A DNA stretch of 64,000 nucleotides from Pseudomonas pohangensis (GCF_900105995.1 NZ_LT629785.1:806001-870000); one strand, 5' to 3'. Positions 38,157 through 47,946 are shown, counted from the stretch's first letter. Numbers and translations are program-made. Notes: generated by a model not told the origin, from the letters alone.

Positions 38157-39488
38157 TTACATCGGGCTGGAACGTCCGGTCATCTCGCGGGCCATCTCGG
38201 TGGCGTAGCTGTCGGTCATGCCGGCGATGAAATCGATCATGCGCATGAACGAGCGGTGCAGTGGCCACTGCGGGTCCGGTGCACTGTTGCCGAGCAGGTC
38301 GAGGATGCGCCGGTGCTTGAACGACGGCGTACGCCCGCCGTGCTGTTCCAGCGCGGCGCCGCAGAAGGCGTTGAGCAGGATTTCCAGGGTGGTATAGGCG
38401 CCGATCTCGTGCAGCGTCTTGCGCTTGTCCTGGAAGATCTTCTGCCGCGCCATGCCCTTGGCCTGTTGCACGCAGCGCTGCGCCGGGCCGTGCATGTGCT
38501 CGACCAGATCACCCTTGAGGTCGCCACGCAGCAGGCTGTCCTGCTGTTCGACAAAGGCTTCGGCGGCGGCGTTGGTCAGGTGCTCGATGGCCTTGCCACG
38601 CAGGATTGCCAGTTTGCGCCGGCGTGAGTCGTCAGGGCCGAGCAGGCGATAGGTTTCCGGCAGGTCGTCACCGACCAGATCGAGCAGCAGCGCCTCGACC
38701 TCGGGGTATTCCAGCAGCTCCATTTCCAGGCCGTCTTCCAGATCGATCAGGCCGTAGCAGATGTCGTCGGCGGCCTCCATCAGGTATACCAGCGGATGGC
38801 GTGCCCAGCGTTGCGGCTCGAGTTGCGGCAACTGCAGTTTTTGTGCGATCTGTTCCAGCAGCGGCAGTTCGCTCTGGTAACAGCCGAACTTGTGCTTCTT
38901 GTAGCCCAGTGCATCGGCATGCCGCGCCGTCCACGGGTACTTCAGGTAGGTGCCGAGGGTGGCGTAGGTCAGCCGGGTGCCGCCATCGAACTGGTGGTAT
39001 TCCAGCTGGGTAAGTACGCGGAAGCCCTGGGCGTTGCCTTCGAAGTTGAGGAAGTCATCGCGTTCGACCGCGCTCATGGCATCCAGCCAGCCCTTGCCGG
39101 CGGCCTGCTGGAACCAGTGGCGAATGGCATCTTCGCCGGAATGACCGAACGGCGGGTTGCCGATGTCGTGGGCCAGACAGGCGGACTGCACGATCACTCC
39201 CAGATCGGTGGGTGCGCACCAGTCGGGCAGTTCGCTGCGCAGGTTTTCCCCCACGCGCATGCCCAGCGAGCGGCCGACACAGGCGACTTCCAGCGAATGG
39301 GTCAGGCGCGTGTGGATGTGATCATTGCTGGACACCGGGTGCACCTGGGTCTTGCGCCCCAGACGGCGGAAGGCGCCGGAGAAGATGATGCGGTCATGAT
39401 CCTTGTGGAACGGGCTGCGGCCCAGTTCTTCCGGGCTGTGTACGGGCTTGCCGAGGCGTTCGCGGTTGAGCAGGGTTTGCCAGTCCAA
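38157..39488 (-). CDS. dgt: dGTPase-like deoxynucleotide triphosphohydrolase
   Basis: A 443-residue HD-domain enzyme that splits dNTPs to nucleoside and triphosphate. The HD metal site is visible as HTRLTHSLEV and LAHDIGNPPFGHSGE, with later conserved Y-L-MEAADDICYGLIDLEDG and the Asp ligand. The family start DWQTLL has no ATG. A TTG at 39488, preceded by AAGAGA, is the likely start codon, since the upstream frame continues only into the neighbouring gene. Distance and orientation suggest it may follow the binding-protein gene (46 bp). Confidence 0.88.
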   Translation of the reverse strand: MDWQTLLNRERLGKPVHSPEELGRSPFHKDHDRIIFSGAFRRLGRKTQVHPVSSNDHIHTRLTHSLEVACVGRSLGMRVGENLRSELPDWCAPTDLGVIVQSACLAHDIGNPPFGHSGEDAIRHWFQQAAGKGWLDAMSAVERDDFLNFEGNAQGFRVLTQLEYHQFDGGTRLTYATLGTYLKYPWTARHADALGYKKHKFGCYQSELPLLEQIAQKLQLPQLEPQRWARHPLVYLMEAADDICYGLIDLEDGLEMELLEYPEVEALLLDLVGDDLPETYRLLGPDDSRRRKLAILRGKAIEHLTNAAAEAFVEQQDSLLRGDLKGDLVEHMHGPAQRCVQQAKGMARQKIFQDKRKTLHEIGAYTTLEILLNAFCGAALEQHGGRTPSFKHRRILDLLGNSAPDPQWPLHRSFMRMIDFIAGMTDSYATEMAREMTGRSSPM

Positions 39489-39534
39489 GGTGTGTTCTCT
39501 TGATCGGGGGAGGGTGGTGTGCAGTGCGTTGCGG

Positions 39535-40365
39535 TCAGTTTGGCTGGCCCTGGCTGCCATGCATTGCCTGGGCGTTGAGTTGCTGTTGCAGCTGTGGTTC
39601 GAGTTTGCGGCGCTGTTCGACCAGTGCTTCCCAGAAGCGCCAGACCTGCTCGGGGTAGGCAGCATAGAACTTGTGGGTCACCGGCACATACCAGTCGGTT
39701 CTGAACAGCGGAATGGGCAGCAACTGCAATTGTGCCTGCAGACCGTTCTGGTTGATCAGTGCCCGCGCGGTCAGTTCTTCCAGCACGTAGCCATCAAGGC
39801 GATGGTGGACAATCATTTTCAGCGCCGCTTCCGGGCGGATATTGCTGCTCTGCAGTACGCCCAGCTGGTTCAGGCGATCATTGGCCAGATGGCCCAGTGG
39901 TGCGCCCAGACCGTTTTGCAGGTTGTGAAAACTGTTGCCGTCCCAGCCGAGCGGACTGTCACTGGCGACGATGATCGCGTAGCTGACTGCCCAGTCGGAA
40001 AATGCCGGATCGCTGCCGCCCGCAATGTTGCGATCGGGGCCGGGGTAGCGTGCCCAGCTTTCGCGCTGCGGCGTCCAGGCAGCCGGCAGAATGGCGTCGG
40101 CGATATTCTTCTGCATATCGCTCATGCAGCGGTTCCACGGCCGCCGGTACAGTTCCAGGCTAAAGCCGGCGGCGTTGGCCGCGGGAATCACCAGTTGTTC
40201 GATGATCAGTCCCGGATTGCTTGGCGGAACCTGATCGGCGCCATTGAAATAGGGCTGAAATTCAGCTGCCTCATAGCACATGCGCATTTTCGGCGTTTCG
40301 GCCAGAGCGGCGAACGGCGGGAAAAGCATGGCTGCGGCGAGCAGATGCAGTAAACGCTTGTGCAT
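39535..40365 (-). CDS. Periplasmic substrate-binding protein, family 3-like
   Basis: A 276-residue protein with a signal peptide (1-22, FAALA-ET), then an amino-acid-binding-protein-like fold with MRMCYEAAEFQPYF at the start and ELYRRPWNRCMSDMQKN in the middle. Such orphan proteins in Pseudomonas are common and not linked to a transporter. The ligand is unknown and no permease or ATPase gene is adjacent. It diverges from the ammonium transporter gene. Confidence 0.75.
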   Translation of the reverse strand: MHKRLLHLLAAAMLFPPFAALAETPKMRMCYEAAEFQPYFNGADQVPPSNPGLIIEQLVIPAANAAGFSLELYRRPWNRCMSDMQKNIADAILPAAWTPQRESWARYPGPDRNIAGGSDPAFSDWAVSYAIIVASDSPLGWDGNSFHNLQNGLGAPLGHLANDRLNQLGVLQSSNIRPEAALKMIVHHRLDGYVLEELTARALINQNGLQAQLQLLPIPLFRTDWYVPVTHKFYAAYPEQVWRFWEALVEQRRKLEPQLQQQLNAQAMHGSQGQPN

Positions 40366-40739
40366 GGGCGTTCTGGTCTGGAGGCTGACGACTGAGCTTT
40401 GTCGATTCCTGCAGTGCTGTCCAGCGCAACCGGCATTTATTCACGGGAATCGTCACATTTTCCAGTCAGCTGGTACAGCGCTTGCAATGCCATGGTGCGT
40501 TATTTGGCCCTTATGCCCTGATCAGGAGCGTTGCGAGTTTTTCGGGCAGTCTGGGGCTTCATCTAACTGATTGATTCTGAAGTGATTTAGAAAATTTTCT
40601 GGCGAATACAGCGGGTTGCGCTGGCAAGCACTTCGACTGGCGTGCTGTTGATTTGCCGAATTTCTGCTGTCTTGTGGTGCGTTTGCCCTGGCAGCGACCC
40701 AATTTGGTGCTTTCCCGTAACAAGGAGTCCTGAGTAGCA
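40366..40739. other. 374-bp divergent region before the ammonium transporter
   Basis: No gene is seen. It contains a possible sigma54 element (40471-40486) and otherwise unremarkable sequence. Promoters for both the binding-protein gene (minus) and amt (plus) must lie here. Confidence 0.45.
40471..40486 (+). promoter_or_regulatory. Possible sigma54 promoter for amt
   Basis: TGGTACAGCGCTTGCA has GG and GC spaced by exactly 10 bases, close to the TGGCAC-N5-TTGC pattern. Nitrogen-controlled sigma54 expression is usual for amt genes. The site is 254 bp from the ATG, farther than typical. Confidence 0.3.
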
Positions 40740-41948
40740 ATGGAAAACCTCAATAGTGCCGTGGAAACCCTGGTCCACAGCTCCAATACCCTGTTCATCC
40801 TGCTCGGTGCCATCATGGTGCTGGCCATGCATGCGGGTTTTGCCTTTCTCGAAGTGGGCACCGTGCGCCACAAGAATCAGGTCAACGCCCTGTCGAAGAT
40901 CCTCACCGACTTTGCCGTGTCCACCCTGGCCTACTTCTTTATCGGCTACTGGATCGCCTACGGGGTGACCTTCCTCGAGCCTGCGGCGGTTCTGACTGCC
41001 GGCAATGGCTACTCGCTGGTCAAGTTCTTTTTTCTGCTGACCTTTGCCGCGGCAATCCCGGCGATCATCTCCGGCGGCATTGCCGAGCGTGCCCGTTTCG
41101 GCCCGCAGGTGTGCGCGACGGTGCTGATCGTGGCCTTCATCTATCCGTTCTTCGAGGGCCTGATGTGGAACGGCAACTTCGGCTTGCAGGACTGGCTGGC
41201 CGCGCGCTTCGGCTTTGCCTTCCATGACTTTGCCGGTTCGGTGGTGGTGCATGCCATGGGTGGCTGGCTGGCACTCGGTGCAGTAATGCTGCTGGGCAGG
41301 AGGGATGGGCGTTATCGCGAAGGGCGTCTGGTGGCCTTTGCGCCATCGAATATCCCGTTCCTGGCGCTGGGTTCGTGGATCCTGATCGTCGGCTGGTTCG
41401 GCTTCAACGTGATGAGCGCACAGACGCTGGGCAGCATCAGCGGGCTGGTGGCGGTCAATTCACTGATGGCGATGGTCGGTGGCACGGTGACGGCGCTGCT
41501 GATCGGCCGCAACGACCCGGGCTTTCTGCATAATGGTCCGCTGGCCGGTCTGGTGGCGGTGTGTGCCGGCTCCGACCTGATGCACCCGCTGGGTGCGCTG
41601 GTGACCGGTATCGTTGCCGGCGCGCTGTTTGTCTGGGCCTTTACCGCGACCCAGGTCAAGTGGAAGGTCGACGATGTGCTCGGCGTCTGGCCGCTGCACG
41701 GCCTGTGCGGTGCCTGGGGTGGTATCGCCTGTGGCATCTTCGGCTCGCAGGCACTGGGCGGCATGGGTGGCGTGAGTCTGGCCAGCCAGCTGATCGGTAC
41801 CGGTCTGGGTATTCTGCTGGCGTTGCTCGGCGGTTTCCTGGTCTACGGCGTGCTGAAGAAGGCTGTCGGTATCCGTCTCAGTCAGGAGCAGGAGTATTAC
41901 GGCGCCGACCTGTCGGTGCACAAGATCGGCGCCAACAGCGGCGAGTAA
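40740..41948 (+). CDS. amtB: Ammonium transporter, Amt family
   Basis: A 402-residue inner-membrane protein with about 11 membrane helices and no obvious signal peptide. Family motifs include HAGFAFLEVGTVRHKN near the start, FDFAGSVVVHAMGG-like FHDFAGSVVVHAMGG (about 160-174, with the pore His) and VWPLHGLCGAWGGIACG (about 310-326, second pore His). AGGAG lies 14 bp before the ATG. No glnK gene is adjacent, unlike the usual glnK-amtB pair. A terminator follows directly. Confidence 0.94.
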   Translation: MENLNSAVETLVHSSNTLFILLGAIMVLAMHAGFAFLEVGTVRHKNQVNALSKILTDFAVSTLAYFFIGYWIAYGVTFLEPAAVLTAGNGYSLVKFFFLLTFAAAIPAIISGGIAERARFGPQVCATVLIVAFIYPFFEGLMWNGNFGLQDWLAARFGFAFHDFAGSVVVHAMGGWLALGAVMLLGRRDGRYREGRLVAFAPSNIPFLALGSWILIVGWFGFNVMSAQTLGSISGLVAVNSLMAMVGGTVTALLIGRNDPGFLHNGPLAGLVAVCAGSDLMHPLGALVTGIVAGALFVWAFTATQVKWKVDDVLGVWPLHGLCGAWGGIACGIFGSQALGGMGGVSLASQLIGTGLGILLALLGGFLVYGVLKKAVGIRLSQEQEYYGADLSVHKIGANSGE

Positions 41949-41966
41949 AACCTGCGGTATCAGGCA

Positions 41967-41990
41967 AAGCCCGCCAGAACTGGCGGGCTT
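41967..41990 (+). terminator. Intrinsic terminator of amt
   Basis: AAGCCCGCCA / TGGCGGGCTT with a GAAC loop followed by TTTTGCG, about 20 bp after the stop codon. Confidence 0.85.
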
Positions 41991-42184
41991 TTGCGTTTCT
42001 GCGGGAGGGTTTGCCGCTGGCTGATACAGTCATGTTCCCTGTGCGCAAAGCTCGTCAGGCGTTTGCTGGCGAGTGTCGAGACGGCGATGTCTGGTCTGGT
42101 CTGGCTGGCGCCGGTACACTGGCAGGCCTTCCACTGGTCCTAGTTGACCGCGCATTGCGTCGAGTACGCTGAAAGGGTCTGTGC

Positions 42185-44977
42185 ATGCTGCTGTTGTTGA
42201 TTGTGGCTCTACCTTTTCTCGGTCTGGCTCTGCCGTTGCTGGCCGAGCGTGGCGGACGCCGTCTGTGCATGCTGGCGACGGCACTGGCGCCCCTGCTGGC
42301 GCTGGGATTGCTGCTGACGCAGATGGCTACGGTGTTTTCCGGACAGCTGGTGCAGGCCGGCTTCGAGTGGCTGCCGGGCCTGGGCCTGAATCCGGGGTTG
42401 CGGCTGGATGGTCTGGGCTTTCTGTTCGCCCTGATGATTCTCGGTATCGGCCTGCTGGTGATTCTGTATGCCCGTTACTATCTGGGCGAAGATGAGCCGG
42501 TGGGGCGTTTCTATGCCTATCTCCTGCTGTTCATGGGCGCCATGCTCGGGCTGGTGCTGTCGGACAACCTGCTGCAGATGCTGATGTTCTGGGAACTGAC
42601 CAGCCTTTCCTCATTCCTGCTGATCGGCTTCTGGGGCCATCGCTCGGATGCCCGGCGTGGTGCGCGCATGGCCCTGGCGGTCACCGGTGGCGGTGGTCTG
42701 GCGCTGCTGGCAGGGATTCTGCTGATCGGCCAGGTGGTCGGCAGCTTCGAACTGGGCGCGGTGCTCGCCGCTGGTGACCTTATCCGTGCCAGCGCACTCT
42801 ACCCGCTGATTCTGGTACTGGTGCTGCTCGGCGTGTTCACCAAGTCCGCGCAGTTTCCGTTTCACTTCTGGCTGCCCCATGCGATGGCCGCACCGACACC
42901 GGTGTCGGCCTATCTGCACTCGGCAACCATGGTCAAGGCCGGGGTGTTTCTGCTGGCGCGGCTGTATCCGGCACTGTCGGAGACGGAGCTGTGGTTTTAC
43001 CTGGTCACTTTCACCGGGCTGGCGACGCTGTTGTTCGGCGCCTTCATGGCGCTGTTCCAGCATGACCTCAAGGGCCTGCTGGCCTATTCGACCATCAGCC
43101 ATCTGGGCCTGATTACCCTGTTGTTCGGTCTGGATACCAAACTGGCCGCGGTGGCGGCGATTTTCCACATCATCAACCATGCGACTTTCAAGGCCTCGCT
43201 GTTCATGGCGGCGGGGATCATCGAGCATGAAACCGGCAGCCGCGACATGCGCCGCATCAACGGCATGTGGCGCTACCTGCCGCATACCGCAATGCTGGCG
43301 ATGGTGGCCGCTTCGGCCATGGCCGGAGTGCCTTTGCTGAACGGCTTCCTGAGCAAGGAAATGTTTTTTGGCGAGACCCTGTCGGCCGGCCACCTGGGCG
43401 GTTATGGCTGGGTGGTGCCGGTTGGCGCGACACTGGCCGGTGCCCTGGCAGTGGCCTATTCGCTGCGCTTTATCCACGATGTGTTCTTCAACGGTGAGCC
43501 GATCAATCTGCCCAAGTTCCCGCCCCATGAGCCACCGCGCTACATGAAGGTGCCGGTGGAGGTACTGGTGTTCATCTGCCTGCTGGTGGGCATGGCGCCG
43601 GCCTACACCGTCGCGCCGATACTGGCTGCGGCTGCCAGCGCCAGCCTGAACGGGCCGGTGCCCGAGTACAGCCTGTCGATCTGGCATGGCTTCAACATGC
43701 CATTGCTGATGAGCTGTGTCGCACTGGTGGCCGGGAGCATTCTGTATGTCCTGCGCCAGCCGTTGTTCCGCTGGTACGCCGGGCTGCCGGAACTGGATGC
43801 CAAGGACCTGTTCGAGGCGGCTGTGGTGGCGGTGGTCGAGCGGGCACGGCGTTTCACTGCCTGGCTGGAGCAGGGTTCCCTGCAACATTATCTGGGCCTG
43901 ATGGTGCTGGCCGCGTTGCTGGCGTTGACCACCGGTCTGCTGTCACTGCCGCAGCTTGGTGGCAGTCTCGGGACGAGCGTACCGGATGGCGCTACCGCGC
44001 TGGGTCTGCTGCTGCTGGCAGCAGCGGCACTGGCGGTGACCTTCATGCACCACCAGCGGCTGGCGGCACTGATGGTGCTGGGTCTGGTGGGCTTGCTGGT
44101 GGTGTTGCTGTTTGCCCGCTTCTCCGCGCCGGATCTGGCCCTGACCCAGCTGCTGGTCGAAGTGGTGACGCTGATCCTGCTGATGCTGGCGATGTACTTC
44201 CTGCCGGCCGAAGGGCGCAAGGAATCCACCAGCCTGCGCGGGCTGGGTGATGTGCTGCTGGCCAGCGGATTTGGTGTGCTGGTGGCGATTGTGACCTTTG
44301 CCATCCTGACCCGGCCGTTCGAGAGCATCTCCGGTTTCTTTGTCGAGAACAGCGTCCCCGGTGGCGGTGGCAAGAACGTGGTGAATGTGATCCTGGTGGA
44401 TTTCCGCGGCTTCGATACGCTGGGCGAGGTCACCGTGCTGGCCATCGCCGCTACCGGTATCTTCGCCATGCTGCAGGGCCTGCAGCTGTTCCAGCCGGTG
44501 GTCGACGAGCGCGGGCGGCACTGGGCGCGCGATCGTCATCCGCTGATCCTGTCGATGCTGTCGCGCATCATTCTGCCGATGGCCCTGATGATCTCGGTGT
44601 ACATCTTCCTGCGCGGGCACAACCTGCCCGGCGGTGGCTTCATCGCCGGGCTGGTCACTGCGGTTGCCCTGATTCTGCAGTACATCGCCAACGGCGCGAG
44701 CTGGGTGCGCGAGCGCCTGCCGCTGGACTACCACCTGCTGGCCGGGGTCGGGGTGCTGCTGGCCGGTCTGACCGGACTGGGCAGCTGGTGGTTCGGCTTT
44801 CCGTTCCTGACCTCGGCCTTCGGCCATTTCAGCCTGCCGCTGGTGGGCGAGTTCGAGCTGGCCACGGCGATGCTGTTTGATCTGGGCGTGTACCTCACCG
44901 TGGTCGGCGCTTCGCTGCTGATTCTGGGCAGTCTGGGCAAACTCAACCGCAACGTACCTGGCGAGGAGGTGCTCTGA
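42185..44977 (+). CDS. Monovalent cation/H+ antiporter, subunit A (MrpA with fused MrpB domain)
   Basis: A 930-residue membrane protein. Residues 1-620 resemble the proton-channel NADH dehydrogenase chain 5, with FWELTSLSSFLLIG and KSAQFPFHFWLPHAMAAPTPVSAYLHSATMVK near 125-255. From about residue 790 the chain continues as an MrpB-like domain (ILPMALMISVYIFLRGHNLPGGGF). This explains why no separate MrpB gene is present. It is the first gene of the Mrp operon. The start ATG is at 42185 and its stop overlaps subunit C as TGATG. Confidence 0.93.
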   Translation: MLLLLIVALPFLGLALPLLAERGGRRLCMLATALAPLLALGLLLTQMATVFSGQLVQAGFEWLPGLGLNPGLRLDGLGFLFALMILGIGLLVILYARYYLGEDEPVGRFYAYLLLFMGAMLGLVLSDNLLQMLMFWELTSLSSFLLIGFWGHRSDARRGARMALAVTGGGGLALLAGILLIGQVVGSFELGAVLAAGDLIRASALYPLILVLVLLGVFTKSAQFPFHFWLPHAMAAPTPVSAYLHSATMVKAGVFLLARLYPALSETELWFYLVTFTGLATLLFGAFMALFQHDLKGLLAYSTISHLGLITLLFGLDTKLAAVAAIFHIINHATFKASLFMAAGIIEHETGSRDMRRINGMWRYLPHTAMLAMVAASAMAGVPLLNGFLSKEMFFGETLSAGHLGGYGWVVPVGATLAGALAVAYSLRFIHDVFFNGEPINLPKFPPHEPPRYMKVPVEVLVFICLLVGMAPAYTVAPILAAAASASLNGPVPEYSLSIWHGFNMPLLMSCVALVAGSILYVLRQPLFRWYAGLPELDAKDLFEAAVVAVVERARRFTAWLEQGSLQHYLGLMVLAALLALTTGLLSLPQLGGSLGTSVPDGATALGLLLLAAAALAVTFMHHQRLAALMVLGLVGLLVVLLFARFSAPDLALTQLLVEVVTLILLMLAMYFLPAEGRKESTSLRGLGDVLLASGFGVLVAIVTFAILTRPFESISGFFVENSVPGGGGKNVVNVILVDFRGFDTLGEVTVLAIAATGIFAMLQGLQLFQPVVDERGRHWARDRHPLILSMLSRIILPMALMISVYIFLRGHNLPGGGFIAGLVTAVALILQYIANGASWVRERLPLDYHLLAGVGVLLAGLTGLGSWWFGFPFLTSAFGHFSLPLVGEFELATAMLFDLGVYLTVVGASLLILGSLGKLNRNVPGEEVL

Positions 44978-45306
44978 TGGAAGCGCTGTATGCAATCAGT
45001 CTGGGCATACTCAGTGGCTGTGGTGTGTACCTCATGCTGCGCGGCCGGACCTTCCCCGTGGTGCTGGGGCTGACGCTGCTGTCTTACGCGGTGAATCTGT
45101 TCCTGTTCGCCATGGGCCGCCTGAAATCCGATGCGCCGGCGGTGGTCGGGGCAGCTGCCGAGGTGGCCGATCCCCTGCCGCAGGCGCTGGTGTTGACCGC
45201 CATCGTCATCGGCTTTGCCATGACCGCCTTTCTCATCGTGCTGGCCTTGCGCAGCCTGGGTGAGCAGGGCACCGACCATGTCGATGGCGAGGAACCTGGC
45301 GAATGA
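44977..45306 (+). CDS. Cation/H+ antiporter subunit C
   Basis: A 109-residue, three-helix protein related to NuoK (residues 3-25, 30-50, 70-95), in the usual place after subunit A. The ATG overlaps the stop of A and its own stop overlaps the ATG of D by four bases. NFLFAMGRLKS in the middle follows the family pattern. Confidence 0.9.
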   Translation: MEALYAISLGILSGCGVYLMLRGRTFPVVLGLTLLSYAVNLFLFAMGRLKSDAPAVVGAAAEVADPLPQALVLTAIVIGFAMTAFLIVLALRSLGEQGTDHVDGEEPGE

Positions 45307-46799
45307 AGCACCTGATCATGTTGCCGATTCTGCTGCCGCTGTTCAGCGGCAGCCTGCTGCTGATCGGCAACCGTCTCGACCTGCGCTGGCAGCGGCTGTT
45401 TTCCTGCCTGGCCTGCTTTCTGCTGCTGCCGGTGGGTGTGCTGCTGGTGCACCAGGCCGATAGCGGCGTGTTGTACAGCTATGCGCTGGGTAACTGGCAG
45501 GCACCGTTCGGCATTGCCTTGCTGCTCGACCGCCTGAGCGCCATGTTGCTGCTGCTGACGGCGATCCTCGGCAGCGTGGCGGTGATCTATGCCTGCCGCG
45601 GGGATGACCGGCGCGGCGCCAGCTTTCATGCCCTGTTGCAGTTCCAGTTGCTCGGCATCAATGGCGCCTTTCTTACCGCCGACCTGTTCAACCTGTTCGT
45701 GTTTTTCGAGATTCTGCTGATCGCTTCCTATGCCCTGTTGCTGCATGGGCATGGCCGGGCGCGGGTCGGTGCCGGTCTGCATTACGTGGCGCTCAACCTG
45801 TTCGGCTCGGCGCTGTTCCTGATTGCGCTGGGCATGCTGTATGGCGTGGCCGGTACGCTGAACATGGCCGATCTGGCGCACAAGGTGGGCCTGGCGAATG
45901 CCGAACAGCGGCCCTTGCTGGCTGCAGCCGGCTTGCTGCTGCTGGTGGTGTTCGGCCTCAAGGCGGCGCTGTTGCCGCTGTATTTCTGGCTGCCGCGCGC
46001 CTACTCGGCGGCTACCGCGCCGGTAGCGGCACTCTTCGCGATCATGACCAAGGTCGGCATCTACTCGATCCTGCGGGTGTACACGCTGGTGTTCGGCAGT
46101 GCCGCCGGGGCGCTGGAAAACCTCGCCCATGACTGGCTGTGGCCGCTGGCGCTGCTGACCCTGCTGGCCGGGCTGATCGGCGCACTGGCGGCGCAGAGTC
46201 TGGGCATGCTGGTCAGTTATCTGGTGGTGGTGTCGGTTGGCACGCTGACCGCCGGACTGGCACTGGGCACGGCCGAGGCACTCAGTGCCAGCCTGTATTA
46301 CCTGCTGCACAGCACCCTGATCGCTGCGGGGCTGTTCCTGCTGGTGGACATGATCGCCCGCCAGCGCGGCGACAAGCACGATGCGCTGGTGCAGGGGCCG
46401 AAGCTGATGCAGCCGAACCTGCTCGGCGGTCTGTTCTTTCTCGGTGCGATTGCCGTGGCCGGGCTGCCGCCGCTGTCGGGCTTTATCGGCAAGCTGCTGT
46501 TGTTGCAGGCGGTCAGCGGCGCTCAGGCGCTGCTGCTCTGGCCGATGCTGCTCGGCGGCGGGCTGCTGACGCTGGTGGCTTTGAGTCGTGCCGGCAGCAT
46601 GCTGTTCTGGAAAGTCGGGCTGCATATGCATGACCGCGCCACCAGTGATGCCTGGCGTACCCTGGCCTGTTGCAGTTTGCTCGCTGCGAGCATCGTGCTG
46701 ATGCTGGGCGCCGCGCCGCTGTTGGCCTATACCCGGGCCACGGCGCGCCAGTTGCTCGATCTGGCTCCCTATCTGTCACTGGTCGGAGGTGGCGCATGA
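45303..46799 (+). CDS. Cation/H+ antiporter subunit D
   Basis: A 498-residue multi-helix protein of the NuoL/M/N-like antiporter family. FFEILLIASYALLLHG and LKAALLPLYFWLPRAYSAATAPVAALF (about 220-246) are the proton-translocation motifs with conserved Glu and Lys. It overlaps subunit C at the front and subunit E at the end, each by ATGA. Confidence 0.93.
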   Translation: MKHLIMLPILLPLFSGSLLLIGNRLDLRWQRLFSCLACFLLLPVGVLLVHQADSGVLYSYALGNWQAPFGIALLLDRLSAMLLLLTAILGSVAVIYACRGDDRRGASFHALLQFQLLGINGAFLTADLFNLFVFFEILLIASYALLLHGHGRARVGAGLHYVALNLFGSALFLIALGMLYGVAGTLNMADLAHKVGLANAEQRPLLAAAGLLLLVVFGLKAALLPLYFWLPRAYSAATAPVAALFAIMTKVGIYSILRVYTLVFGSAAGALENLAHDWLWPLALLTLLAGLIGALAAQSLGMLVSYLVVVSVGTLTAGLALGTAEALSASLYYLLHSTLIAAGLFLLVDMIARQRGDKHDALVQGPKLMQPNLLGGLFFLGAIAVAGLPPLSGFIGKLLLLQAVSGAQALLLWPMLLGGGLLTLVALSRAGSMLFWKVGLHMHDRATSDAWRTLACCSLLAASIVLMLGAAPLLAYTRATARQLLDLAPYLSLVGGGA

Positions 46800-47299
46800 A
46801 ACGCTGGCGCTGGCTGCCTTATCCGATGCTCAGCCTGAGCCTGACGCTGCTCTGGCTGTTGCTGGCCAATCAGCTGAGCGTTGGCCATCTGCTGCTGGGT
46901 GCCTTTCTCGGCTGGGCCATTGCCTTGCTGGCGGGCGGCTTCTGGGTTGCGGTACAGCCGGTGGCCAAGCCGCTGACGCTGATCAGGTTCCTGCTGCTGG
47001 TACTGATGGATATCGTCACCGCCAACATCGAGGTGGCACGGCGGATTCTCGGCCCGCAGGCGAAGTTGCACCCCGGCTTTGTCGTGGTGCCGCTGGAGTT
47101 GCGCGACGAGGTCGGGCTGATCATGCTCACCAGCATCATTTCGCTGACCCCCGGCACCGTCTCGGCGGATATCTCCGATGACCGCTACAGCCTGTTGCTG
47201 CATTGTCTGGATGTGACTGATCCGCAGGCGCTGGTACAGCAGATCAAGTCCCGCTACGAGGCCCCGTTGCTCGAGGTATTCCCATGCTCGGCATTGTGA
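46796..47299 (+). CDS. Cation/H+ antiporter subunit E
   Basis: A 167-residue protein with two or three N-terminal helices and a soluble C-terminal half holding TSIISLTPGTVSADIS, the family signature. The ATG at 46796 overlaps the subunit D stop; the open frame upstream is ignored. It overlaps subunit F by 16 bp. Confidence 0.92.
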   Translation: MKRWRWLPYPMLSLSLTLLWLLLANQLSVGHLLLGAFLGWAIALLAGGFWVAVQPVAKPLTLIRFLLLVLMDIVTANIEVARRILGPQAKLHPGFVVVPLELRDEVGLIMLTSIISLTPGTVSADISDDRYSLLLHCLDVTDPQALVQQIKSRYEAPLLEVFPCSAL

Positions 47300-47553
47300 T
47301 TCCCGTGTGTCTGGTACTGATTCTGGCAGCCTGCCTGCTGGCCGTGCTTCGCCTGTTCAAGGGACCCTCGCTGCCGGACCGGATCCTCGCGCTGGACACC
47401 CTGTACATCAATGCCATCGCGCTGATCGTGCTTTATGGCATCTCGTCGAAATCGAACATCGTGTTCGAAGTGGCGATGCTGATCGCCCTGATCGGCTTTG
47501 TCGGCACGGTCGCGCTGGCGAAGAACCTGCTGCGTGGTGACATCATTGAATAG
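47284..47553 (+). CDS. Cation/H+ antiporter subunit F
   Basis: An 89-residue, three-helix protein with the family motif LPDRILALDTLYINAIALIV. It starts inside the end of subunit E. Confidence 0.92.
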   Translation: MLGIVIPVCLVLILAACLLAVLRLFKGPSLPDRILALDTLYINAIALIVLYGISSKSNIVFEVAMLIALIGFVGTVALAKNLLRGDIIE

Positions 47554-47583
47554 CCGGCAACGCAACAGCCAGGAGGTAAACCC

Positions 47584-47913
47584 GTGAGTAACTGGATCGA
47601 GGCGCTGGTGGCGGTATTTCTGCTGCTCGGTAGTGCATTCACCCTGATCGGTGCCATCGGCTTGTATCGCCTGCCGGACTTTTTCACCCGTCTGCACGGG
47701 CCGACCAAGGCAACCACCCTCGGTGTGGGCAGCATGGTGATTGGTTCGATGATCTACTTCAGTACCTTGCAGGGCAGCCTGAGCCTGCATGAGGTGCTGA
47801 TTACCGTGTTTCTGTTCATCACCGCTCCGGTCAGTGCGCACATGCTGGCCAAGGCGGCCATGCAACGCAAAGTACCGGTCAAGCCGGGCACCAGCGGTGA
47901 GCCCTGGGAATAG
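47584..47913 (+). CDS. Cation/H+ antiporter subunit G
   Basis: A 109-residue, three-helix protein with GLYRLPDFFTRLHGPTKATTLG, the subunit G signature. It starts at GTG 47584, preceded by a strong AGGAGGT 6 bp upstream. It closes the A-C-D-E-F-G set. The complex exchanges Na+/K+ for protons and supports pH and salt tolerance. Confidence 0.92.
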   Translation: MSNWIEALVAVFLLLGSAFTLIGAIGLYRLPDFFTRLHGPTKATTLGVGSMVIGSMIYFSTLQGSLSLHEVLITVFLFITAPVSAHMLAKAAMQRKVPVKPGTSGEPWE

Positions 47914-47946
47914 GCGCAACGCTTCCAGTAAAGGAAAGTCATCAAC

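Noticed and set aside
42185..45306. Loss of antiporter subunit B as a broken operon
   Set aside because: The B domain is fused to the C terminus of subunit A, a normal arrangement in Pseudomonas.
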